Shown here piece by piece: positions 1 to 6,510 of a DNA stretch of 14,645 bases. The DNA comes from Candidatus Delongbacteria bacterium (GTDB lineage: Bacteria > UBA4055), in assembly GCA_016937995.1 (NCBI GenBank), contig JAFGVM010000086.1, positions 1-14,645 of the forward strand, written 5' to 3'. A program made the position numbers and the translations under genes. Every line of letters starts with the position of its first letter. Positions within the stretch are counted from its first letter, which is position 1. Under the pieces are notes generated by a model that searched no databases, was not told the DNA's origin, and saw nothing but the letters and a program-made list of their open reading frames with translations.

Positions 1-1193
1 GCACAACAGAAGCAAAAATAAATCTGGATAACAGCAAAGACAGGGGATTATCCAGATCATTCAGTGTAACAACTTCAGCGTCAAAAGCGGGTGATCCAAA
101 TGTTTTTGAAGTAACATCAGATATTACAAATATTGCAACATATTCTACTACCATGAGAGCAGGCAGTAATGGCAGATATACAGATTTTAGTCCTGAAAAT
201 GTTTTTTTAGGCCTAAATGCTGGTTGGCAAACTGTTCCTGATACAACTCAAATTAATACAGGTCAAAGGAATGTATTCATAGGTAACAATGCAGGATACG
301 GTAATTCAACTGGATATGATAACATATTTGTTGGTACTAATTCAGGATATTCAATATCTACTGGACCATCCAATACAGCGATGGGAGCTTATTCACTTAG
401 TTCAACTACCTGGGGTGGACAAAATACTGCAATTGGTTATGAGTCTATGCTTAATAGTGATCATGGCATGATGAACACTGCTCTCGGTATGTGGTCATTG
501 ATGAATAGTGAGGACGGTAGTTACAATACATGTGTAGGAATGTACTCCGGTTATGGTAATAAGACAGGTGGTTATAATACTTCAATTGGCTATAAAAGTT
601 ATGATTCAGGATTTAATTCTGGAGGAGCTCATACTTACTGTACATTTTTAGGGAATGATGCTGATATAACAGGTGTGTCTACATATACTAATGGCACAGC
701 TGTGGGTAATGGAGCAAAAGTATCTGCCAATGATCAGGTAAGAGTGGGAAATGTATCTGTAACCAGTATTGGAGGCTATGTAGGTTGGACAACACTGGGC
801 AAAAAAAGTTACTCAAAGGAAGTGAATGAAAATATAGTCGGTTTGGAATTTATAAAGAAACTAAGACCTGTATCATACGATCTTGATGTTGAGATGATAA
901 ATAAGGATCTTGGAATTGAACAAAACACAGATGATACTGATGTCAAAGGTTCCATCAACAGAAGTAAGAACTTAAAAAGATCTGGTTTTTTTGCAGAAGA
1001 AGTATTAAAAGCAGCAGAAGAAAGCGGGTATGATTTTACCGGTTTGGATAAACCCGGGAATAAAGATGATCAATACGGTCTGAGATACTCAGAATTTGTT
1101 GTTCCATTGATCAAAGCAGTGCAGGAACAACAGGAAATAATTGAAAAACTTGAAGCAAGAATAGAAGAATTAGAAATAAAAACTGACAAATAA
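1..1193 (+). CDS. Exported repeat fibre-like protein with S74-type C-terminal domain, 5' end cut by window edge (paralogue 1)
   Basis: The reading frame is open from base 3, so the ATG at 153 is internal. Codons 3-86 encode the second half of the leader shared by the four downstream paralogues (TTEAKINLDNSK, then LSRSFSVTTSASK). The visible 396 residues then give a QYTDFSPEN-type entry segment (GRYTDFSPENVFLGLNAG), about seven 17-residue Gly/Asn repeats (bases 261-630) and a linker with GNGAKVSANDQVRVGN. After that comes a region matching the S74/tail-fibre chaperone type: VGLEFIKKLRPVSYDLDV, a GFFAEEVLKAA helix (the family's GxIAQEV), YGLRYSEFVVPLIKAVQEQ and a terminal heptad coiled coil. 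The usual S-D-x-R-F-K cleavage motif reads as G-K-K-S-Y-S-K, so self-cleavage is doubtful. It is probably exported like its neighbours, but the signal peptide lies outside the window. It ends 27 bases before the next gene. Function as a surface fibre or adhesin is inferred. Confidence 0.85.
   Translation, partial: TTEAKINLDNSKDRGLSRSFSVTTSASKAGDPNVFEVTSDITNIATYSTTMRAGSNGRYTDFSPENVFLGLNAGWQTVPDTTQINTGQRNVFIGNNAGYGNSTGYDNIFVGTNSGYSISTGPSNTAMGAYSLSSTTWGGQNTAIGYESMLNSDHGMMNTALGMWSLMNSEDGSYNTCVGMYSGYGNKTGGYNTSIGYKSYDSGFNSGGAHTYCTFLGNDADITGVSTYTNGTAVGNGAKVSANDQVRVGNVSVTSIGGYVGWTTLGKKSYSKEVNENIVGLEFIKKLRPVSYDLDVEMINKDLGIEQNTDDTDVKGSINRSKNLKRSGFFAEEVLKAAEESGYDFTGLDKPGNKDDQYGLRYSEFVVPLIKAVQEQQEIIEKLEARIEELEIKTDK
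3..86 (+). repeat. 84-base perfect direct repeat, copy A (leader of paralogue 1)
   Basis: Bases 3-86 are identical to 1377-1460. Both encode the second half of the conserved leader. Identity may extend further left, beyond the window edge; base 2 already differs from the corresponding base 1376. Confidence 0.95.
261..630 (+). repeat. Coding tandem repeat array, about 7 units of 17 residues (51 bases)
   Basis: Units follow the pattern xxN-[VTI]-x-[IVM]-G-xx-[AS]-x-x-x-x-x-x-G, for example RNVFIGNNAGYGNSTG then YDNIFVGTNSGYSISTG. The units are diverged at DNA level. This is the shortest and most degraded array of the five paralogues. Confidence 0.8.
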
Positions 1194-1220
1194 ATTGATC
1201 ACCGAAAAAAGGGAGAAGGA

Positions 1221-2900
1221 ATGAGACATATAATTATTTTCTTAATAATCGGAGTTTTAACAATAAGCGCAGAAACACTTTTCGAGATAAAAGATAACAG
1301 TGGCGAACCGGTATTTTCTATCTCAGATGACGGTATGCGAGTGATCAATAACGGTGATACAATGATGGTGATCAGTACAACAGAAGCAAAAATAAATCTG
1401 GATAACAGCAAAGACAGGGGATTATCCAGATCATTCAGTGTAACAACTTCAGCGTCAAAATCCGGTTATGCAAATGTATTGGAAGTTACGACCGATTCAA
1501 CTAATATTGGCACTAGATCAACAACAATGAGAGCGAATGGAGTTGGGAGGTATACAGCCTTTAGTCCGGATAACATGTTCATTGGATTGAATTCTGGCGC
1601 ATCAACGACACTTGGGGTACCTGATCCGATTTATTCGGGCAGGTATAATGTTTTTTTAGGCAATGAAGCTGGTGCTAATAATACTTCAGGTTATGTAAAT
1701 ACTTTTACAGGATATCAGGCGGGAATGTCGAATACTACAGGTCATCATAATTCATTTTATGGTCTTCAAGCTGGTTATTTGGCAGACACGGGTGAAAATA
1801 ATTCATTTTTCGGTTTTCAAGCCGGTTATTCAGCTACTTCAGGAACAGATAATGTTTTTATCGGAACCAGAGCGGGTTATTCAAACTCAACGGGAAGCTA
1901 TAACGTAAGTATCGGTAATGATGCTGGAAAGGCCAATTCAGGTATGGGGAACGTGAATATTGGTAATGAAGCTGGTATGAGCAATGAGTCAGCATTTAAT
2001 ATTTTCATAGGAACCTCGGCAGGTAAAGATAATTCCAGTGGAGCTGCAAATACATTTATTGGTAATCTTGGAGGAGCGAATAATACTACAGGTTCATACA
2101 ATACATATATGGGGTGGACTGCAGGAGCTAGTAATAATGGAAGCAATAATACATTTCTAGGTACTTGGGCTGGCTGGAATGTCATTGGAGCAGATAATAA
2201 TGTTTATTTAGGATATTTTACCGGAAAAGGTAATAATTACGGAGATAATAACGTTTTTATAGGAAGCAATGTTAATGTTGCAGGATCTAATAAATTAGCA
2301 ATTGACAATACTGATACAACTACACCACTGATATACGGTGATTTCTCGTCAAATGCTTTGACTGTGAATGGAACCCTAAATGTGACTGGGAACACTTCAT
2401 TGGGTGGCACTCTTACAACTACGGGAAACACAGGCATAGGTGGTAATTTAACTACTACAGGCAGTGCTACAGTTCAAGGATCAATTATAACTTATAGTAA
2501 TGTGTCGTTGGCAGGGACTTTGACGACACCATCCGTATTTACAGATAATAACGGCCTTGTTATATTGAACAATCCCGGGACAGCAGCAGATCCTACTTCC
2601 TATGTTTATCAAGGAGCACCAAGCTCTACTTCAAAAGGTTATGCATTTGCAATTAAGGATGCTCTATGGGTAACCGGACCAGTATTTGCCCCTGACGTAT
2701 ACTATAGAAATACTACCTACGGTAAAAAAGTCGTATATGTCGATGCAATGGGTCAATTTTGTGTGCAAAGCAAAGGTGATAGTGATGTCGCTGACAACAG
2801 AGATATTGAATTATTGAAAGAAGATAACAAAAAATTAAAAACCGAGATCGAATTATTAAAATCAGAGATAGAAGTAATTAAAATGCTTTTAAGAAAATAG
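1221..2900 (+). CDS. Exported repeat fibre-like protein with beta-repeat shaft and coiled-coil C-terminus (paralogue 2)
   Basis: 559 residues. A signal peptide (residues 1-17, cleavage expected after ISA) precedes the conserved leader (18-80: ETLFEIKDNSG, PVFSISDDG, INNGDTMMVIS). An entry segment YTAFSPDNMFIGLNSG leads into about 13 Gly/Asn repeats (about 140-355). Next come the exit segment LAIDNTDTTTPLIYGDF, a Thr/Gly beta-repeat region (about 377-440, LNVTGNTSLGGTL type) as in phage fibre shafts, and a 40-residue module (451-490, NPGT to DALWVT) shared with paralogue 4. A heptad coiled coil finishes the protein (about 525-559, LLKEDNKKLKTEIELLKSEI). No S74 domain is present. The start is supported by a purine-rich GGGAGAAGG just upstream. 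It follows paralogue 1 by 27 bases and precedes paralogue 3 by 8 bases, so co-transcription is likely. A trimeric surface fibre is inferred from the shaft-like repeats and coiled coil; binding partner unknown. Confidence 0.88.
   Translation: MRHIIIFLIIGVLTISAETLFEIKDNSGEPVFSISDDGMRVINNGDTMMVISTTEAKINLDNSKDRGLSRSFSVTTSASKSGYANVLEVTTDSTNIGTRSTTMRANGVGRYTAFSPDNMFIGLNSGASTTLGVPDPIYSGRYNVFLGNEAGANNTSGYVNTFTGYQAGMSNTTGHHNSFYGLQAGYLADTGENNSFFGFQAGYSATSGTDNVFIGTRAGYSNSTGSYNVSIGNDAGKANSGMGNVNIGNEAGMSNESAFNIFIGTSAGKDNSSGAANTFIGNLGGANNTTGSYNTYMGWTAGASNNGSNNTFLGTWAGWNVIGADNNVYLGYFTGKGNNYGDNNVFIGSNVNVAGSNKLAIDNTDTTTPLIYGDFSSNALTVNGTLNVTGNTSLGGTLTTTGNTGIGGNLTTTGSATVQGSIITYSNVSLAGTLTTPSVFTDNNGLVILNNPGTAADPTSYVYQGAPSSTSKGYAFAIKDALWVTGPVFAPDVYYRNTTYGKKVVYVDAMGQFCVQSKGDSDVADNRDIELLKEDNKKLKTEIELLKSEIEVIKMLLRK
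1377..1460 (+). repeat. 84-base perfect direct repeat, copy B (leader of paralogue 2)
   Basis: Identical to 3-86. The other leaders (3072-3148, 4987-5070, 6670-6753) encode similar residues but differ at many synonymous positions, so this pair is recent or has been homogenised. Confidence 0.95.
1638..2285 (+). repeat. Coding tandem repeat array, about 13 units of 17 residues
   Basis: Successive units such as VNTFTGYQAGMSNTTG, HNSFYGLQAGYLADTG and NNSFFGFQAGYSATSG keep a 17-residue register with occasional 15-18 residue units. The alternating hydrophobic-x-G and Ala/Ser-Gly spacing resembles the beta-roll head repeats of trimeric autotransporters (14-15 residues there), but the unit is longer. 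Confidence 0.88.
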
Positions 2901-2908
2901 GACAACAT

Positions 2909-4819
2909 ATGAGAAAGATATTTTTAGTGTCAATAGTATTATTCAGCATGCTAGGTGCTGAGACTTTATTCGAAATAAAAGATAATAGCGGTGATCCGGT
3001 ATTCTCGATATCCGATGACGGGTTAAGGGTTTTCAACCTGGGTGATACACTTATGGTGATCAGTGCGTCTGAAATTAGAGCGAACCTCAGCAACAGTAAA
3101 GATAAAGGTTTGTCCAGATCATTCAGTGTGACAACATCTGCTTCAAAAGGGGACGGTAACGATCTAATGCGACTCACCCCTGACAGTACAAGGTTCTGGA
3201 TAAGTGATGCAGGAGCGGGATTTGGTGTGTCAAGCCAGACAGCTTTAAAAGAGAAGAGTGTGGCTACTAATTTTCTTAAAGTATCAAATGTAAATACTCA
3301 GATGAGAGAAGGTGTCGGAGGAAATCAGTATACAGATTTTAGCCCTGAAAATATATTTTTAGGTTTGAATTCTGGAATAAGTACAGTTCCTGCAGGAGAA
3401 ACTTCAGGCGAAAGCAATGTCTTTCTGGGGAATTTAAGTGGTGGAGTAAACGTTTCAGGGGCTGCTAATGTATTTGCCGGGTATAAATCGGGTTTTTCAA
3501 ATTATAATGGGCATAAGAATTGCTTTATAGGACAGGAATCAGGATACAAAAATTATAGCGGAATTGAGAATGTTTTCATCGGCTATCAAGCTGGTTATAA
3601 CAATTATGATGGAGATCGAAACGTTTTTTTGGGGTATAGATCAGGTGTTCAGAATATTTCTGGTGTGAGAAATGTTTTTATAGGTTATGAATCCGGGACA
3701 AGCAATGGAACTGGTTGGGGTAATACTTTTGTAGGAGAGGCAAGCGGTATGTCCAATACAGACGGATATGGGAATTCATATTTTGGACGTAATTCAGCAG
3801 CAAGTATTTCTACAGGAGACTATAACACTGTTATGGGGAATGAGTCTATAGCAGCAAATCAGAGTGGTAGTTTTAATTCCTGTTATGGAGCTTTTAGCGG
3901 AAAGTGGAATTATTCGTCAGGTTCTTCAAATTCATTATTTGGTTATCAGGCTGGTTATGGTGTTGCGGTAAGTTCGAATACGTATAGTAATAACTCTTAC
4001 TTCGGAACTCAGAGTGGATTTTCTACAACAACTGGATCAGATAATTCATATTTTGGTTATCAAAGTGGCTATAATAACAATACCGGAACTGGAAATGTAT
4101 TTATAGGTTATCAGGCAGGTTACAATGAAACAGGTTCAGAATTATTGTATATCGATAACTCAAGTACAACACAACCATTGATCTACGGAGATTTTGATAG
4201 TGATTATGTTAGATTTAATGCAGATATAAGTGTTAAAAACCAAACGTCATTAAATCATTTGGATGTAACTGGACAAACAGATCTTAATGGAGGGGTTAAT
4301 GTAATTGGAGATGCAACGATAACTGGGACACGAGCGTCTGTTATTCATCCAATGGGACAAACAACAAATGGATTATTCATCCAATCTTCTTACAATAGCA
4401 ATACTGACTCATGGCATTTTTATCAATCCACAGTAGACAACCTTACGTTGTGGTATAATACTACTTTAAGAGGAACATGGGATTTAACTTCAGGTGTCTA
4501 TACCTCCTCATCAGATAAGAGATTCAAAAAAAATATAGAGGAATTAACAAAAGTGATGGATAAAGTGATGCTTCTTCAACCTAAGAGGTATAATTTTATT
4601 TCTCAGAAAAATAATGATGGTAAGTATATCGGGCTGATAGCTCAGGAAGTCGAAAAACTGTTTCCTGAATTTGTTATGTATAACGAAGAAGCTGATGCAT
4701 ATACAATGGATTATGCCGGTCTAAGTGTAGTTGCAATTCAGGCTATAAAGGAGCAGCAGGAACAGATCGATAAGCTAAAATCAGAGATTGAAGAAATTAA
4801 AAATATTTTGAATAAATAG
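2909..4819 (+). CDS. Exported tail-fibre-like protein with intact S74 (endosialidase-type) chaperone domain (paralogue 3)
   Basis: 636 residues. Signal peptide 1-17 (cleavage after LGA), conserved leader 18-80, then a segment found only in this copy (about 88-130, DSTRFWISDAGAGFGV and ATNFLKVS). The entry motif QYTDFSPENIFLGLNSG follows, then about 14 Gly/Asn repeats (168-412), the exit segment LLYIDNSSTTQPLIYGDF, a short beta-repeat stretch and a knob-like region (about 476-534). The C-terminal 100 residues form an S74 intramolecular chaperone domain: S535-D-K-R-F-K540, KVMLLQPKRYNF, YIGLIAQEVEKLFPEFV, YAGLSVVAIQAIKEQQ and a final coiled coil. In phage fibres this domain drives trimer folding and is then released by cleavage just before the Ser; the Ser-Asp-x-Arg-x-Lys motif is intact here. 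An AGGA site precedes the ATG. Gaps are 8 bases to the previous gene and 11 to the next. A trimeric surface fibre is likely; target unknown. Confidence 0.9.
   Translation: MRKIFLVSIVLFSMLGAETLFEIKDNSGDPVFSISDDGLRVFNLGDTLMVISASEIRANLSNSKDKGLSRSFSVTTSASKGDGNDLMRLTPDSTRFWISDAGAGFGVSSQTALKEKSVATNFLKVSNVNTQMREGVGGNQYTDFSPENIFLGLNSGISTVPAGETSGESNVFLGNLSGGVNVSGAANVFAGYKSGFSNYNGHKNCFIGQESGYKNYSGIENVFIGYQAGYNNYDGDRNVFLGYRSGVQNISGVRNVFIGYESGTSNGTGWGNTFVGEASGMSNTDGYGNSYFGRNSAASISTGDYNTVMGNESIAANQSGSFNSCYGAFSGKWNYSSGSSNSLFGYQAGYGVAVSSNTYSNNSYFGTQSGFSTTTGSDNSYFGYQSGYNNNTGTGNVFIGYQAGYNETGSELLYIDNSSTTQPLIYGDFDSDYVRFNADISVKNQTSLNHLDVTGQTDLNGGVNVIGDATITGTRASVIHPMGQTTNGLFIQSSYNSNTDSWHFYQSTVDNLTLWYNTTLRGTWDLTSGVYTSSSDKRFKKNIEELTKVMDKVMLLQPKRYNFISQKNNDGKYIGLIAQEVEKLFPEFVMYNEEADAYTMDYAGLSVVAIQAIKEQQEQIDKLKSEIEEIKNILNK
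3410..4144 (+). repeat. Coding tandem repeat array, about 14 units of 17 residues
   Basis: Very regular at the start (for example ENVFIGYQAGYNNYDG, RNVFLGYRSGVQNISG, RNVFIGYESGTSNGTG). One unit near 3930-4000 is expanded to about 21 residues. The last unit ends GYNETG, exactly as in paralogue 5. Confidence 0.88.
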
Positions 4820-4830
4820 GATTCCGTATT

Positions 4831-6477
4831 ATGAAAAAAATAGCTCTCATCATCTTTGTATGTATTATATCCTTAAGTGCTGAAACTCTCTTTGAGATCA
4901 AAGATAATAGTGGACAGCCTGTATTCTCGATTTCAGACGATGGAATGAGGGTTATAAATAACGGTGATACAATGATGGTAATAAGTTCAACTGAAGCTAA
5001 GATCAATCTGGATAACAGTAAGGACAGGGGGTTGTCCAGATCTTTCAGTGTTACAACTTCAGCATCAAAAGCAAACGGTACAAATGTATTAGAAGTTACA
5101 ACAGACCAAACAATTATGAGAGAAAGCACACAGGGAGATCAATATACTAATTTCAGACCTGATAATATTTTTATAGGATTAAATTCGGGAGCTTTTTCTA
5201 CAGGTACCCAAAATGTTTTTTTAGGCAATGAAAGTGGGATTAATAATTCATCAGGTAATTATAACATTATGATCGGTGATAAAGCGGGATTTAATAATAG
5301 TACCGGGGGCGAAAATTTATTCATAGGTAATAATTCTGGGTACACCAATACTATAGGGACTTATAACTTTTTCATCGGTCATGATAGCGGAAAAAATAAT
5401 ACTGCCGGTAATAATATGTTCGTTGGGCATAATGCGGGTTTTACCAATAGTAGCGGTGATGCAAATTTATTTTTAGGCACAGATGCAGGAGCATATAATT
5501 CAGACGGTTCATCCAATGTTTTTATCGGTCAACAGACTGGTTTGTATAATACACATGGAGATAATAACACTTTTGTCGGAAGATGGTCAGGTAATTCGAA
5601 CCAGCTGTATTCGAATGATAATACAATGATCGGTTATAAGGCAGGATCATCCCAAACATCAGGTAATCAAAATACATATATAGGATCAAGTTCAGGAATG
5701 TCAAAAACATCAGGCTACTATAACACTTTTGTCGGATTCGGTTCGGGTCAGAATAACGGAACAGGTGGGTATAATGCTTTCTATGGATATCATGCTGGTT
5801 ACAATAATACGGGAAACTATAATACATTCATAGGAATGCAGTCAGGATATAGTAATGCAGGATCAAACAGTGTGTTCCTTGGATATAAATCAGGATATAA
5901 CGAAACAGCATCCAATAGACTCTATATTGAAAATTCTGATTCTGCAGCTCCGCTGATATATGGAGAATTCGATAATGATTTGGTCCAGATCAACGGAGAA
6001 CTTACCACCACAGGCAACCTATTTATGAACGGAGCATATTTCAAGATATTAACAAATCCCGGGACGGATGCAGTTCCGACAAACTACGTTTATCAGGGTA
6101 GTAGTACTGCTTCAACATCAAAGCAGTACGCTTTCACTGTCAATGATGCACTTTGGGTCACATCTCATGCTTATATTGATGGATATATTCAGGTTGGTGG
6201 AGGAACTAATATCTCAAAGACACAGGCAGGTACTTATTCTGCAGGTGTAAATTCAACAGGTGGAGTTAAAACTGTCACAATTACATTTCCTACAGCCTTT
6301 ACAACAACTCCTAAAGTTAATGTAACACCAAAAGGACAGAATTTTACTGATACTTTCGCAGTAACGACTAGAAATATAACAACAACATCTTTTCAGGTGA
6401 ACATATACAGAGTCGACAGTCCGGGTGGAATATGGGGACAGACATTGTCACTTGACTGGTTTGCTTGGCAACAATAA
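4831..6477 (+). CDS. Exported repeat fibre-like protein with H-type-lectin-like C-terminal tip (paralogue 4)
   Basis: 548 residues. Signal peptide 1-17 (cleavage after LSA), conserved leader 18-80, entry segment QYTNFRPDNIFIGLNSG, about 14 Gly/Asn repeats (126-364) and exit segment RLYIENSDSAAPLIYGEF. A 40-residue module (409-448, NPGT to DALWVT) is shared with paralogue 2. The last 71 residues (478-548) read as a small beta-sandwich: KTVTITFPTAFTTTPKVNV, TRNITTTSFQVNI, and a closing Trp-rich strand SLDWFAWQQ. This spacing (VxFxxxFxxxPxV, then N-x-T-x-x-x-F, then W-x-A-W) fits H-type lectin or phage fibre-tip domains, which bind sugars. There is no S74 domain and no C-terminal coiled coil. 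It lies 11 bases after paralogue 3 and 33 before paralogue 5. A glycan-binding surface fibre is inferred; the lectin call is moderate. Confidence 0.88.
   Translation: MKKIALIIFVCIISLSAETLFEIKDNSGQPVFSISDDGMRVINNGDTMMVISSTEAKINLDNSKDRGLSRSFSVTTSASKANGTNVLEVTTDQTIMRESTQGDQYTNFRPDNIFIGLNSGAFSTGTQNVFLGNESGINNSSGNYNIMIGDKAGFNNSTGGENLFIGNNSGYTNTIGTYNFFIGHDSGKNNTAGNNMFVGHNAGFTNSSGDANLFLGTDAGAYNSDGSSNVFIGQQTGLYNTHGDNNTFVGRWSGNSNQLYSNDNTMIGYKAGSSQTSGNQNTYIGSSSGMSKTSGYYNTFVGFGSGQNNGTGGYNAFYGYHAGYNNTGNYNTFIGMQSGYSNAGSNSVFLGYKSGYNETASNRLYIENSDSAAPLIYGEFDNDLVQINGELTTTGNLFMNGAYFKILTNPGTDAVPTNYVYQGSSTASTSKQYAFTVNDALWVTSHAYIDGYIQVGGGTNISKTQAGTYSAGVNSTGGVKTVTITFPTAFTTTPKVNVTPKGQNFTDTFAVTTRNITTTSFQVNIYRVDSPGGIWGQTLSLDWFAWQQ
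5206..5922 (+). repeat. Coding tandem repeat array, about 14 units of 17 residues
   Basis: Units such as ENLFIGNNSGYTNTIG, ANLFLGTDAGAYNSDG and YNTFVGFGSGQNNGTG. The last three units are shortened to 16 residues. DNA of adjacent units is diverged, so recent slippage expansion is not evident. Confidence 0.87.
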
Positions 6478-6510
6478 ATAAAAATTTAATATTGAGGAAA
6501 AGGATAAAAT

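Noticed and set aside
153-155. ATG at 153 as the start of the first gene
   Set aside because: The same frame is open back to base 3 and encodes the conserved leader, so this ATG is internal and the true start lies outside the window.
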